Shown: piece after piece, positions 29,687-39,107 of the stretch
How positions within the stretch are numbered: the first letter of the stretch is position 1
Layout: each line of letters opens with the position of its first letter
NCBI RefSeq assembly: GCF_002165575.1
Contig: NZ_MXQF01000007.1
Span: 1-64,000 of the forward strand
Length of the DNA: 64,000 bases
Direction: 5' to 3'
Origin: Pseudoalteromonas sp. A601
GTDB taxonomy: Bacteria > Pseudomonadota > Gammaproteobacteria > Enterobacterales > Alteromonadaceae
Program-made: the position numbers and the translations under genes
Notes under the pieces: generated by a model
Databases searched by the model: none
The model's input: only the letters and a program-made list of their open reading frames with translations
Told to the model about the DNA's origin: nothing

Positions 29687-29705
29687 CTTCTGCCTAAATT
29701 GACCT

Positions 29706-30392
29706 ATGGATAGCGACTTCTACACAGCATATTTATTACACCGACGTCCTTATAGCGACTCACAAGTAATGCTTGATATGCTAGTAGAAGGTGTTGGCCA
29801 ATTGCGAATGTTAGCCCGCATCAATGGCCGACAAGCAACAAAGCATAAAGCACAGTTACAACCCTTCCAAACCTTACTAGTAAACTACACTGGTAGGCAT
29901 GATTTAAAATATATCCAACGCTTTGAATTACATGGTGCGCAATCACCACTGGTAGGTGATCAGCTTTACTGTGGATTTTATTTAAATGAACTCACTAACC
30001 GCATTGTGCCAATTAATGAGCCAATTGATCATGCTTATAAGTTATATAAAACTCACCTCAAGCAACTAAACCAGCATCCAAACTTACAAGCCGTGTTGCG
30101 CTCTTATGAGTTTCAGTTACTAGAATTGCTGGGCTATGGTGTTGATTTTACTTTCGATGCGGCGGGCGATCCAATTGATGCGTCGTACACGTATAGTTAC
30201 TTTGCCGAATACGGTTTTGTTGTTCAGGATTTAAAAGGGGATGGGTTTACGGGAGCTCAGTTAAATGCAATTGCAGATCATGACTTTAGTGCACCTGATG
30301 TGCTATATATGGCGAAGCAATTAAGCCGTCATTTAATGAAGCCATTGCTTGGTAAAAAACCATTAAAAAGCCGCGAGCTTTTTATTAAATAA
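29706..30392 (+). CDS. recO: DNA repair protein RecO
   Basis: 228 residues with the N-terminal OB domain (AYLLHRRPYSDSQVMLDMLV) and a helical C-terminal part (ELLGYGVDF). The Cys zinc site seen in some RecO proteins is absent, as in Escherichia coli. RecO works with RecR to load RecA on gaps coated by single-strand binding protein. It follows era by 19 bases. Confidence 0.95.
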   Translation: MDSDFYTAYLLHRRPYSDSQVMLDMLVEGVGQLRMLARINGRQATKHKAQLQPFQTLLVNYTGRHDLKYIQRFELHGAQSPLVGDQLYCGFYLNELTNRIVPINEPIDHAYKLYKTHLKQLNQHPNLQAVLRSYEFQLLELLGYGVDFTFDAAGDPIDASYTYSYFAEYGFVVQDLKGDGFTGAQLNAIADHDFSAPDVLYMAKQLSRHLMKPLLGKKPLKSRELFIK

Positions 30393-30408
30393 TTTATATA
30401 GGTAAAAA

Positions 30409-31140
30409 ATGAAAGACATTCTGTTAGGTATCAACGTTGATCATATTGCAACTTTACGCCAAGCACGCGGCACAAACTACCCGGATCCCGCTCATGCAGC
30501 AAGTGTAGCTGAACATGCTGGCGCTGATGGCATTACAATTCACTTGCGTGAAGATCGTCGTCACATTCAAGACCGCGACGTTTATGTTATGGCAAAGACA
30601 ATTCAAACCCGTATGAACTTAGAAATTGCAGTGACCGATGAAATGCTGGATATCGCGTTAGATGTTAAGCCTGAGTATGTATGCCTAGTACCAGAAAAAC
30701 GTGAAGAGCTCACTACTGAAGGTGGCTTAGATGTTGTTGGTAATCTAGACAAAATTAAAGCTGCCACTGCTAAGCTAACTGACGCGGGCATCAAAGTATC
30801 ATTATTTATTGATGCAGATAAAGCGCAGCTAGATGCAGCGAAAGCATGTAATGCCCCTTATGTAGAAATACACACAGGTGCTTACGCAGATGCAGAAAAT
30901 GACAGCGATATGCAAAAAGAACTTGAACATATTCGCCAAGGTGTAGAGTATGCTGCGGGCTTAGGGTTAACGGTTAATGCAGGGCATGGCCTGCATTATC
31001 ATAACGTCAAACCAATCGCTGCGATGAAGGACATTTACGAGCTTAACATTGGTCATGCCATAATCGCTCGTGCTGCTATTGATGGCCTTGATAAAGCCGT
31101 ACGTGATATGAAACGTTTAATGCTTGAAGCAAGAGCGTAG
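30409..31140 (+). CDS. pdxJ: Pyridoxine 5'-phosphate synthase
   Basis: 243 residues. The start [23 protein letters not shown] (landmark [13 protein letters not shown]), [16 protein letters not shown] and [11 protein letters not shown] are diagnostic. The enzyme condenses 3-amino-1-hydroxyacetone phosphate with deoxyxylulose 5-phosphate to give pyridoxine phosphate (vitamin B6). In many gammaproteobacteria acpS follows directly; here the convergent TonB receptor gene follows instead. Confidence 0.97.
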   Translation: MKDILLGINVDHIATLRQARGTNYPDPAHAASVAEHAGADGITIHLREDRRHIQDRDVYVMAKTIQTRMNLEIAVTDEMLDIALDVKPEYVCLVPEKREELTTEGGLDVVGNLDKIKAATAKLTDAGIKVSLFIDADKAQLDAAKACNAPYVEIHTGAYADAENDSDMQKELEHIRQGVEYAAGLGLTVNAGHGLHYHNVKPIAAMKDIYELNIGHAIIARAAIDGLDKAVRDMKRLMLEARA

Positions 31141-31142
31141 AT

Positions 31143-31173
31143 AAAAATAAAAAAGCACCGCAAATTGCGGTGC
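31143..31173 (-). terminator. Intrinsic terminator of the TonB receptor gene
   Basis: GCACCGCAA (31155-31163), one base, TTGCGGTGC (31165-31173). On the minus strand it is followed by a T-rich run (31154 to 31143). The plus strand has no T tract after it, so it works mainly for the receptor gene, although it could weakly end pdxJ transcripts. Confidence 0.88.
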
Positions 31174-31199
31174 AAGTTACTACCTACTACCAGGAATCA

Positions 31200-34166
31200 T
31201 TAAAACTGGATTTTTATACCCATTTTAAATTTACGACCAAGCACATCATAATTACTTGGGAATGTGTTACCAGAGTTAGAGCTAGTATCACCAGCCTCAC
31301 CCCCCACTACCGGTGGTTCTTTTTCAAATATATTATCGATACCAAAGTTAACAACTATATTTTCTGTTGCGTAATAACTAGCAAATAAATCAAAGTAATC
31401 ATAGCTTTCTATACTTTGGAACTCTTCGTATACGTTTGGTGCTTCAATTGGCTCAACATCAACACCATCAATATGACGCCACTGAAGCGATAGCGTTAGA
31501 TCTTCCCACACCCAGCTTGTTCTTTGAACCCAGCGAAGTTCTGAAACAGGATCACAACTGGTACTAAAGTAGCCTTTACAATCAATTATACGGGCAGTGT
31601 CTGAGCTTTGAGATTCTTGAGTAAGATACTTATTAATATTACCTGAAAATTGTAACTCTCCCATCTGATCAATTAAAACAGCAAAATTAAACCCAAACTC
31701 AAGACCTTCAGCTCGTTGGTTTTTCAAGTTAGTTGTAAATTGCTCAATACCTGCACCTGCAATTGTTAAATCACCACCAATTCTATTAATTTTTGCACAT
31801 TCATCAGCGTCTCCTAAAACATAACACGCATCAAGAATCTCCTGAGCTGAAAAGTTGCCAATAATATTATTAATGTCTATATCGTAATAATCTAAAGTGA
31901 TAGTAAAGTTTTCTAAGCTGTTTAATTCAGGTGTCCAAACAATACCAGCCGTAAAAGTATCAGCTTCTTCGGCTCCAGGAGGGTTTAGTGGATCGCTACC
32001 GCTAATAACTTGTACTTGTCCAGATATAACATCTTGCACATTACCAACCTGTGCTTCTGTCATTCCTGTTGACATACATAATTGTTTTAAGTTTTCATCA
32101 ATATTACCAGCATTAGCTATTGAACAAGGATCGCTCTGTGCGTTATCTAAACCTGTTACAACAGGAGAAGCAATCTCCCCTACATTAGGTGCTCGAGTTG
32201 CTTGTTGTTGCATAACTCGAACTAAAATGTCGCTTACCGGACGCCAGTTAAAGCCTAACTTCCAAGTTTCATTACTACCAACGGTATCGTAGTCAGCCCA
32301 ACGAAAACCAAACTCTACGTCAAGAGTTTCAGCACCAGGTAATCCATCTAATACCGGTAGATAACCTTCCATGAATAGCTCATCAACAGAAAAACCACCT
32401 GAAATTGGTAATTGATTACCACCGGCGCCACCTTGACAGCTTGCAGGGGCTAGTTTTAAACACTCATCTGGTTCAAAAAGGCCTTTTTCGGTGCGTTTTT
32501 CATAACCGAAGCTAACAGCTAAAGGTGCTCCAGCACCTGGTATTTCAATAAAATCAAGACTGCCGTTTACGCTGGCAGTAAAAATTTCTTGGCTGTATTT
32601 TTGTTGTTGTAAAGCAATAGCTTGAGCGTATCCCGCCATTTCTTCAGTAATAGTTCCAAAGCCACCAAAAAGATCTATAGGTACACAGCTTGAGTCACCA
32701 TTTTTACATGTTTCTCCATCTGTAGTATCTAAAGCATTTTGAATATTAGTTAGATTGGTATAGCCACCGCGAACGGTTGTCCGGTTTGATTCACCATATT
32801 GATAGCTCGCATCGTATTCCCAATCATCTAAAAAATAGCCTTTAACACCAGTTACAATTTGAAACTGAGTACTATCAAAGCGCTCTGTACGAGCTCCAAG
32901 CTCTAATGTACGTCGTCTTAATTGAACAGTTAGATAATCAGCTTCATCAACAATTCCGTTTCCATTTACATCTTGCCAGTTGCTGGAATCTAAGCTGCCT
33001 TCACCGAGTGCTTGTGCTGCACCATCAAGCATAAACTGTAGTGCTTGCTCACCAATAAATGGGTTTGCTAGAGGTAAATTAAAGCTTGAGCCAAATGTAC
33101 CAGAGGGAGCGACTTGGGTATCTACACTCGTATTTGTAAAATTCACTGAAGAATATACTTGATGATCATCAGTAATATAGTAATTACCTAGAGCCGTTGC
33201 TGAGTAGCGTTCAGAGGGGGTTTGATAAAAATTGTAGGGATTAAAGTTAAACACACTACAAGTATCAGACTCTAAAGTACCATCGTTTCTAAATTGCCCT
33301 GCGCCAGTTTGGCCAGCTCCAACGATAGCAAAGCGAGTCGGAAATGCCGTAGTAGAACCACCGCTTTCAACAGAGTTAGGGCCGCTACATTCCTCTGGAG
33401 CAGGAATTGGTGGTTCGCTATTTAGAAATTGCTCATAGTTTGCACCGCTCGCAGTTTCAATACCTAAAAGACCGAGAGGACGATCACCTAATAATATTTG
33501 ATCTCGTTTCATCCAGCCAAGAGAAAGTACAACATTACCTTTATCATCAGCTAAATTTGAGCCTAGAGTTAAACTGAAACTATCCTTATCACCATCACCA
33601 TCACCTGTTTCAGAATGTTTTGCGTCAAAAACCACCCCTTGAAAGTCGTCTTTCAGAACAATGTTTACTGCCCCAGCAATTGCATCGGAGCCATATACTG
33701 CTGATGCACCACCAGTGACAATATCAATACGTTCAATCAAAGCGCTCGGGATTGTTGAGCTATCAACTGCACCATTATAATTGTATGGGATCATACGACG
33801 GCCGTTCATTAGTACTAATGAACGTTGTGCGCCCAGACCCCTTAGGTTTATAGTTGCTGCTCCTCCGGAACCATTATTTACATTACTGCCATCTCCAGGA
33901 ACTGTTGCAGGAAGGTTTCTTAAAATTTGTTCTACCTCAGGCTCTTGTTGGAATCCAAGCTCTTTTTCTCCAATTGATATTATTGGGCTGGCGGATACAG
34001 CTCCAGGTTGACGTATTCGGCTACCTGTAACTGAAATAACTTCTACATCTTTTTCTATCGTTGTTTCTTCTTCGGCTATCGTGAGGGGGGTATAAATTAA
34101 TGCAGTTGATATAAGTCCTGCGCTGAAGGCTGATTTTACACCGAGTGACACTTTATTTTTTAACAT
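31200..34166 (-). CDS. TonB-dependent outer-membrane receptor
   Basis: 988 residues. A signal peptide (cut near LTIAEE) is followed by a candidate TonB box (EVISVTGSRI), a plug domain (LRNLPATVPGDG, NGRRMIPYNYNG, GGASAVYGSDAIAGAVNIVLKD) and a long beta-barrel ending in a C-terminal Phe (MGIKIQF). It imports a ligand across the outer membrane with TonB-ExbBD energy. The ligand is unknown, as no transporter or catabolic gene is adjacent and no Fur box was seen. A DVNGNGIVDEAD loop near residue 400 looks like a calcium-binding loop. The gene stands alone with its own terminator. Confidence 0.93.
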   Translation of the reverse strand: MLKNKVSLGVKSAFSAGLISTALIYTPLTIAEEETTIEKDVEVISVTGSRIRQPGAVSASPIISIGEKELGFQQEPEVEQILRNLPATVPGDGSNVNNGSGGAATINLRGLGAQRSLVLMNGRRMIPYNYNGAVDSSTIPSALIERIDIVTGGASAVYGSDAIAGAVNIVLKDDFQGVVFDAKHSETGDGDGDKDSFSLTLGSNLADDKGNVVLSLGWMKRDQILLGDRPLGLLGIETASGANYEQFLNSEPPIPAPEECSGPNSVESGGSTTAFPTRFAIVGAGQTGAGQFRNDGTLESDTCSVFNFNPYNFYQTPSERYSATALGNYYITDDHQVYSSVNFTNTSVDTQVAPSGTFGSSFNLPLANPFIGEQALQFMLDGAAQALGEGSLDSSNWQDVNGNGIVDEADYLTVQLRRRTLELGARTERFDSTQFQIVTGVKGYFLDDWEYDASYQYGESNRTTVRGGYTNLTNIQNALDTTDGETCKNGDSSCVPIDLFGGFGTITEEMAGYAQAIALQQQKYSQEIFTASVNGSLDFIEIPGAGAPLAVSFGYEKRTEKGLFEPDECLKLAPASCQGGAGGNQLPISGGFSVDELFMEGYLPVLDGLPGAETLDVEFGFRWADYDTVGSNETWKLGFNWRPVSDILVRVMQQQATRAPNVGEIASPVVTGLDNAQSDPCSIANAGNIDENLKQLCMSTGMTEAQVGNVQDVISGQVQVISGSDPLNPPGAEEADTFTAGIVWTPELNSLENFTITLDYYDIDINNIIGNFSAQEILDACYVLGDADECAKINRIGGDLTIAGAGIEQFTTNLKNQRAEGLEFGFNFAVLIDQMGELQFSGNINKYLTQESQSSDTARIIDCKGYFSTSCDPVSELRWVQRTSWVWEDLTLSLQWRHIDGVDVEPIEAPNVYEEFQSIESYDYFDLFASYYATENIVVNFGIDNIFEKEPPVVGGEAGDTSSNSGNTFPSNYDVLGRKFKMGIKIQF

Positions 34167-34389
34167 TGTAATCTCCCAAATATTTATAATAATTAGGCTA
34201 AAAACAACTGAAGGTACGCTAACGATACCTTTAATTAGCTATTTAAAGATAGTTGCAAATTTAGGACATACAAATAATAAATTTTTAGAAAAAAATATTT
34301 GCTCCAGTTTTTTCAGTAAAATTAGTAGTGTGTAAGTTTGATATTTAGAGGTATTTTTTGAGGGGGGAATAGGTGACAGATCGTTTAAA

Positions 34390-34429
34390 GTAAACAAAAA
34401 ACAACTCAGGTGAGTCGTTTTTTGTTTAC
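34390..34429 (-). terminator. Terminator hairpin after small lipoprotein gene
   Basis: A 19-base inverted repeat with one mismatch (34390-34408 and 34411-34429) around GG, core ACTCA/TGAGT, flanked by A6 and T6 runs. It lies 13 bases after the lipoprotein stop and may also work on the plus strand. Confidence 0.85.
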
Positions 34430-34442
34430 TATTAATTATGGA

Positions 34443-34634
34443 TTAACAGTTAGTTTCTTCAGCATTTACGCCTTCTTTAACTTCTTCACAGGCGTCTTCA
34501 ACACCATTTTGTACGTCTGTTACTGCTTCATCAATGCGCTCACCAGCTTCTTCTGCATGATTGTCTTCACAACCCATGATAAAAAAGCTTGCGAAAAGTG
34601 CTATAACGGCTGTTTTAACTGTTGTTGATTTCAT
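34443..34634 (-). CDS. Small acidic lipoprotein (63 aa)
   Basis: 63 residues. A signal peptide ends in a lipobox FIMGC (Cys about 22), so the mature protein would be an approximately 42-residue, strongly acidic, lipid-anchored peptide with two further Cys (EDACEEV and NC at the end). The Asp after the lipobox Cys is not at +2 (the residue there is Glu), so the final membrane is uncertain. AAGGAAT precedes the ATG. It has its own terminator. Function unknown. Small acidic lipoproteins of this shape resemble Lpp or entericidin in size only. Confidence 0.7.
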   Translation of the reverse strand: MKSTTVKTAVIALFASFFIMGCEDNHAEEAGERIDEAVTDVQNGVEDACEEVKEGVNAEETNC

Positions 34635-34686
34635 AATGTAATTCCTTGTAAGTAATGTATGTATTAGTGTTTAAATTAATTTCCTG

Positions 34687-34857
34687 TTAAGGGGTTTTGC
34701 CTCGAAGCGCACCTGAAACGAGTGAAATAACTAATAATACTAAAAAGATAAAAAATATAATTTTGGCAATTCCTGCTGCGGCACCTGCGATACCACCAAA
34801 ACCTAACACTGCAGCAATAAGTGCAATAACTAAAAATGTAATTGTCCAGCGTAACAT
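34687..34857 (-). CDS. DUF1328 small membrane protein (YtjA type, 56 aa)
   Basis: A 56-residue protein read directly from the minus strand, beginning [19 protein letters not shown] and ending SGALRGKTP. Two hydrophobic helices separated by [14 protein letters not shown] match the DUF1328/YtjA family. AAGGAG lies at good spacing before the ATG. The family is found next to stress-related genes in many proteobacteria, but its function is unknown. It lies just upstream of the small lipoprotein gene on the same strand, so the pair may be cotranscribed. Confidence 0.85.
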   Translation of the reverse strand: MLRWTITFLVIALIAAVLGFGGIAGAAAGIAKIIFFIFLVLLVISLVSGALRGKTP

Positions 34858-35047
34858 TGTTGTCTCCTTGGTTTGTAAATTTGTTCGATATGGTTAATGC
34901 CAGTTATGTGCCATAAATAAAAGTACTTTAAAATCAATATCTAATATATTTATTACAAAGAAAGACAAGCGCACTGTAAGTAATATTTACTTTATTACGT
35001 GTAACTTATTCTTAAAATAAAAAATAACGTGTTATTAAAAGTCTTTC

Positions 35048-35060
35048 TTGGTAAGACCAA
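35048..35060. promoter_or_regulatory. PdhR/LldR-like operator, distal copy
   Basis: TTGGTAAGACCAA, a dyad of TTGGT and ACCAA around AAG, matching the known GntR-family (PdhR, LldR) half-site pattern. It lies about 340 bases before oadG. Confidence 0.6.
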
Positions 35061-35248
35061 TTTAACATGGTGAGGCATTTCCTCTTAAATTTAGTGCAGA
35101 TTCATACTGCTATCATGATTTTTTAATCAACAGTATGCAGGATAGTTATAACTTTTAACTATATTCATTATTTATATTGTCTATATCTCAGAAAATAATA
35201 GCAAAATGTATGGTGTTAACTTTAATGTGGATATGTTAGCTTAATATT

Positions 35249-35265
35249 AATTGGTTTTACCAATT
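35249..35265. promoter_or_regulatory. PdhR/LldR-like operator, proximal copy
   Basis: AATTGGTTTTACCAATT, a perfect 7-3-7 dyad. It lies about 130 bases before oadG. Together with the distal copy 200 bases upstream it suggests control by a pyruvate- or lactate-sensing GntR regulator. Confidence 0.65.
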
Positions 35266-35392
35266 TACAAAGTGTTGGACTTGGTCTGTTTCTTTGTTAT
35301 GATTGGTGCATAATTATTTATATAAAGTGATTTTTTACCTGTTTTAGGTTGGTAAATTAAAACTATAAGTTTAGTAATCAAGGGGGAGCAGC

Positions 35393-35638
35393 ATGGACAT
35401 AGGACAACTACTTGCGACAGCAGCAAATTTAATGGTCACTGGAATGGTGGGCGTTTTCGTATTCTTATCGCTGTTAATTTCAGCAATTATCTTTATGTCT
35501 AAAATAATGAGCCGCTTTGAAGAACCTGTGGTTGAGGCTGCTCGTACACCATCTATTAAAGCCCAAGGTGTGCCAAGTGCACATGTTGCTGCTATCAGTG
35601 CTGCAATCGCTCAGTACAAAAATAAACAAAAATCATAA
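35393..35638 (+). CDS. oadG: Oxaloacetate decarboxylase gamma subunit
   Basis: 81 residues with one N-terminal membrane helix (about 14-37) and a short cytoplasmic tail, the OadG pattern. The gamma chain joins the alpha and beta subunits and binds the zinc needed for the carboxyltransfer. GGGGGAG precedes the ATG. It begins the gamma-alpha-beta operon, 10 bases before oadA. Confidence 0.92.
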   Translation: MDIGQLLATAANLMVTGMVGVFVFLSLLISAIIFMSKIMSRFEEPVVEAARTPSIKAQGVPSAHVAAISAAIAQYKNKQKS

Positions 35639-35648
35639 GGGGTGACTC

Positions 35649-37433
35649 ATGGCTAAATTAAAATTAACTGAGCTAGTACTCAGAGACGCGCATCAATCTT
35701 TATTAGCAACACGTATGCGTTTAGACGATATGCTACCAATTGCTGAAAAACTCGATAATGCGGGTTATTGGTCTATTGAATCTTGGGGTGGGGCAACGTT
35801 TGATTCATGTATTCGTTACTTAGGTGAAGATCCGTGGGAACGCATCCGTGCGCTTAAAAAAGCAATGCCAAACACGAAGCAACAAATGCTACTTCGTGGG
35901 CAAAACCTTTTAGGTTACCGTCATTATGCTGATGACGTTGTAGAAAAATTTGTTGAACGTGCCCACAAAAATGGTGTTGATGTATTTCGTATTTTTGATG
36001 CGATGAATGATGTGCGAAATCTTGAAACTGCAATTAAAGCCGCTGTGAAAGTGGGAGCTCATGCACAAGGCACGATTTCATATACTGTCAGCCCAGTGCA
36101 CACACTTGATATGTGGCTTACTTTAGCCAAGCAGTTAGAAGATTTAGGCTGTCACTCAATTTGTATTAAGGATATGGCAGGTTTGCTTAAGCCTTATGAT
36201 TGTGAGGAATTGATCAAAGGGCTAAAAGAAACCGTTTCTATTCCTATCGCTATGCAATGTCATGCAACAACAGGTTTGAGTACAGCAACTTATCAAAAAG
36301 CCATAGATGCTGGTATTGATATGCTTGATACCGCTATTTCATCAATGAGTATGACCTACGGTCACAGCGCGACGGAAACAATAGTATCAATTGTCGAAGG
36401 TACTGAGCGTGATACCGATCTTGATTTAAATCAGTTAGAAGAAATCGCGGCTTACTTCCGTGATGTGCGCAAAAAGTATGCGGCATTTGAGGGGAGCTTA
36501 AAAGGTGTAGATGGCCGTATCTTGTTAGCTCAAGTGCCAGGTGGCATGTTAACTAATATGGAAAACCAGCTAAAAGAGCAAGGCGCAGCAGATAAACTGG
36601 ATCAGGTTCTACTTGAGATCCCACGCGTACGTGAAGATTTAGGTTTCTTACCATTAGTTACACCAACTTCACAAATTGTTGGTACTCAAGCAGTATTGAA
36701 TGTATTGACCGGTGAACGTTATAAAACCATCACAAAAGAGACTGCAGGTGTACTTAAAGGCGAATATGGTTCAACACCAGCGCCAATGAATAAAGAATTA
36801 CAGGAACGTGTACTTGATGGTAGTGAGGCAATTACTTGTCGCCCTGCTGATGTACTGCAACCAGAACTTGAAACATTGCAAGCTGAACTAATAAAAGAAG
36901 CACAAGAACAAGGTTTAGACCTTGCTGATGAGCAAATTGATGATGTATTAACGTATGCATTATTCCCACAAATTGGTTTGAAATTCCTGAAAAACCGCAA
37001 TAACCCAGATGCGTTTGAAGCGGTGCCAAGTGCTGAGTCAGCTAAGCAAGACAAACCTTCTTCAAGCAATAAATCTAATAACAACACAGTTAAAGCTGAG
37101 CAGTACAGCGTAAAAGTTGATGGTAAAGTATATGACGTTGTCGTTGCACAAGGCGGTGAACTAAAAGAGGTAACCCTCAAAGACAGTGAGTTAATTCCGC
37201 AGTCTGCGTCGGTAGCATCGGGCGAAACTTTGAATGCTCCGCTTGCAGGTAACATCTTCAAGATCAAAGTGAAAGCGGGTCAAACAGTTAACGCAGGTGA
37301 TGTTGTGATGATTATGGAAGCTATGAAGATGGAAACAGAAATTCGCGCTACTCACAGTGGAACTATTGCTGAACTGTTAGTTGCTGAAGGTGACTCTGTT
37401 GCCACAGGCGAAGCAATGATTGCAATGGCTTAG
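35649..37433 (+). CDS. oadA: Oxaloacetate decarboxylase alpha subunit (biotin carboxyltransferase)
   Basis: 594 residues. The carboxyltransferase domain begins [17 protein letters not shown] and contains the metal-binding region [11 protein letters not shown] linker rich in Ser and Asn (about 465-485) leads to the biotinyl domain with the biotin attachment site MEAMKMETE (about 558). The enzyme moves the carboxyl group of oxaloacetate to biotin, giving pyruvate. It is cytoplasmic and bound to the membrane through OadG. Confidence 0.97.
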   Translation: MAKLKLTELVLRDAHQSLLATRMRLDDMLPIAEKLDNAGYWSIESWGGATFDSCIRYLGEDPWERIRALKKAMPNTKQQMLLRGQNLLGYRHYADDVVEKFVERAHKNGVDVFRIFDAMNDVRNLETAIKAAVKVGAHAQGTISYTVSPVHTLDMWLTLAKQLEDLGCHSICIKDMAGLLKPYDCEELIKGLKETVSIPIAMQCHATTGLSTATYQKAIDAGIDMLDTAISSMSMTYGHSATETIVSIVEGTERDTDLDLNQLEEIAAYFRDVRKKYAAFEGSLKGVDGRILLAQVPGGMLTNMENQLKEQGAADKLDQVLLEIPRVREDLGFLPLVTPTSQIVGTQAVLNVLTGERYKTITKETAGVLKGEYGSTPAPMNKELQERVLDGSEAITCRPADVLQPELETLQAELIKEAQEQGLDLADEQIDDVLTYALFPQIGLKFLKNRNNPDAFEAVPSAESAKQDKPSSSNKSNNNTVKAEQYSVKVDGKVYDVVVAQGGELKEVTLKDSELIPQSASVASGETLNAPLAGNIFKIKVKAGQTVNAGDVVMIMEAMKMETEIRATHSGTIAELLVAEGDSVATGEAMIAMA

Positions 37434-37444
37434 GAGTATAGAGG

Positions 37445-38575
37445 ATGGAAGCGTTATTAAACCTCTGGCAAGCAACGGGTATAGCAAATTTCACTTTTCC
37501 TGCGTTAATCATGATTGCAGTAGGGTGCTTATTGTTGTACCTCGCAATTGCACGAAACTTTGAGCCACTATTACTATTACCAATAGGCTTTGGTGCAATC
37601 TTAACAAATATTCCAGTAGCGGGCTTATCAGACCCTGGTGGCTTATTATATTACGTTTATCATATTGGTATTGATACTGGTGTGTTTCCGTTACTGATCT
37701 TTATGGGAGTAGGGGCACTGACAGACTTTAGTGCCTTAATTGCAAACCCGAGAATGATGTTGCTTGGTGCTGCGGCTCAATTTGGTATTTTTGCTACATT
37801 ATTTGGGGCGATTTTACTTAACTATGTACCAGGCTTTGAGTTCTCATTACAAGATGCATCAGCTATCGCTATTATTGGTGGTGCTGATGGCCCAACGGCT
37901 ATCTTCTTAGCATCAAAATTAGCGCCTGATTTATTAGGTGCAATTGCAGTGGCTGCTTATTCGTATATGGCTTTAGTGCCAATTATTCAGCCGCCAATTA
38001 TGCGCGCACTTACAACGCCTGAAGAACGCAAAATTCAAATGCCACAATTACGTACAGTGTCTAAGAAGGAAAAAATTATTTTTCCTCTAATGGTATTGGG
38101 CTTAACTATGTTGTTTTTACCTGCGGCAACACCGCTAGTAGGTATGTTTTGTTTAGGTAACTTAATGCGTGAATCAGGTGTGGTTGATCGATTAAGTAAC
38201 AGTGCACAAAATGAGATTATCAATATCACAACGATTTTTTTAGGTTTAGCTGTAGGGTCTAAATTAGCCGCAGACAAATTCTTAACTGTCGAAACGCTGG
38301 GTATTTTAGCGCTAGGTGCACTGGCGTTCTCTATAGGTACAGCATCGGGTGTATTTATGGCGAAAGGTTTGAATAAGTTTTCCAAGTCACCGATCAACCC
38401 TTTAGTTGGCGCGGCAGGTGTTTCTGCAGTACCAATGGCTGCTCGAGTCGTTAATAAAGTTGGTCTTGAGAATAACCCACATAACTTCTTGTTGATGCAT
38501 GCAATGGGGCCAAACGTAGCAGGTGTACTTGGTAGTGCCGTTGCTGCGGGTATTTTGTTAGCACTTGTAGGTTAA
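37445..38575 (+). CDS. oadB: Oxaloacetate decarboxylase beta subunit, Na+ pump
   Basis: 376 residues with about nine membrane segments. Conserved pieces include [24 protein letters not shown] (the Asp important for Na+ transport) and [18 protein letters not shown]. The subunit releases carbon dioxide from carboxybiotin and pumps Na+ outward. A sodium pump of this kind fits a marine bacterium and links pyruvate and oxaloacetate metabolism to the Na+ gradient. A terminator follows. Confidence 0.96.
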   Translation: MEALLNLWQATGIANFTFPALIMIAVGCLLLYLAIARNFEPLLLLPIGFGAILTNIPVAGLSDPGGLLYYVYHIGIDTGVFPLLIFMGVGALTDFSALIANPRMMLLGAAAQFGIFATLFGAILLNYVPGFEFSLQDASAIAIIGGADGPTAIFLASKLAPDLLGAIAVAAYSYMALVPIIQPPIMRALTTPEERKIQMPQLRTVSKKEKIIFPLMVLGLTMLFLPAATPLVGMFCLGNLMRESGVVDRLSNSAQNEIINITTIFLGLAVGSKLAADKFLTVETLGILALGALAFSIGTASGVFMAKGLNKFSKSPINPLVGAAGVSAVPMAARVVNKVGLENNPHNFLLMHAMGPNVAGVLGSAVAAGILLALVG

Positions 38576-38639
38576 AATACAACACCAGTGCTCTTAATTT
38601 TGAGCACTGCTGAAGTAAACTTTTACTTCCAACCGACTG

Positions 38640-38667
38640 GCGCAGTTTATACTGCGCTTTTTTTTTT
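38640..38667 (+). terminator. Intrinsic terminator after oadGAB
   Basis: GCGCAG (38640-38645), loop TTTATA, CTGCGC (38652-38657), then at least nine T. Upstream hairpins AGTGCTC/GAGCACT and GAAGTAAA/TTTACTTC lie in the same tail. Confidence 0.9.
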
Positions 38668-38743
38668 GCCTGCTTTTTAGGTATACTCGAATTTCGTCTT
38701 ACTAATTACCTTAATTTAGCACCTGAACTTAAAAGGCAGTAGT

Positions 38744-38920
38744 ATGAATATCTTTGTGATTTTAATCTCTTTGTTTGTCGCTCTTGTTATTCTGGTGCCA
38801 CTACTTGAAAAGTACCAATCAAAAATGGGCTTAGAGGGGGCAACTAAATATGCGAAATATATTTGGCCATTAGTCATGATTTCATTGGTTGTGCAGTTGA
38901 TTTATATGTTGGTGCGGTAG
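38744..38920 (+). CDS. Small two-helix membrane protein (58 aa)
   Basis: A 58-residue protein starting MNIFVILISLFVALVILVPLL. A second hydrophobic segment (IWPLVMISLVVQLIYMLV) is at the end, with a short charged loop between them. The ATG at 38744 has AAGG about 8 bases upstream. No family recognised. It lies alone between the oad terminator and the terminator at 39011. A coding role is likely from the ribosome site and clean two-helix topology, but comparison with relatives is needed. Confidence 0.65.
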   Translation: MNIFVILISLFVALVILVPLLEKYQSKMGLEGATKYAKYIWPLVMISLVVQLIYMLVR

Positions 38921-39010
38921 CCGTCAGTTTTAAGCTGCTCGGTGTTAAAATGGGCTGCGTAGGTTGTGGTTGAGCACCCCGAAACCCAACGAAAATACCC
39001 TATCAAGAAA

Positions 39011-39044
39011 AAACCGTTGCTATTTGCATAGCAACGGTTTTATA
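39011..39044. terminator. Bidirectional terminator hairpin
   Basis: AAACCGTTGCTAT (39011-39023), loop TTGC, ATAGCAACGGTTT (39028-39040), a perfect 13-bp stem with A and T runs on its flanks. It can stop transcription of the small membrane protein gene and of the M23 peptidase gene on the other strand. Confidence 0.88.
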
Positions 39045-39048
39045 TTTT

Positions 39049-39102
<54 letters not shown>

Positions 39103-39107
39103 AACTC

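Larger units (their letters stand above)
34900..35392. other. Long AT-rich regulatory region before oadGAB
   Basis: About 490 bases without a plausible gene. It carries two TTGGT-N3-ACCAA operators, listed separately, and between them an inverted repeat CATACTG (35103-35109) to CAGTATG (35131-35137), with an inner TGATT/AATCA stem (35116-35129). ATAGTTA/TAACTAT (near 35142-35163) is a further small dyad. The length points to complex control of oadGAB. Confidence 0.6.

Noticed and set aside
31897..32292. Plus-strand open frame inside the TonB receptor gene
   Set aside because: It is a shadow of the minus-strand receptor, with no ribosome site and unlikely composition.
35103..35137. Riboswitch before oadG
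   Set aside because: The nested dyad does not match any riboswitch consensus that I know, and it is about 260 bases from the gene.
36719..37267. 182-codon minus-strand frame inside oadA
   Set aside because: The biotin carboxyltransferase on the plus strand is clearly real. The opposite frame is Ser/Cys-rich and typical of antisense shadow.
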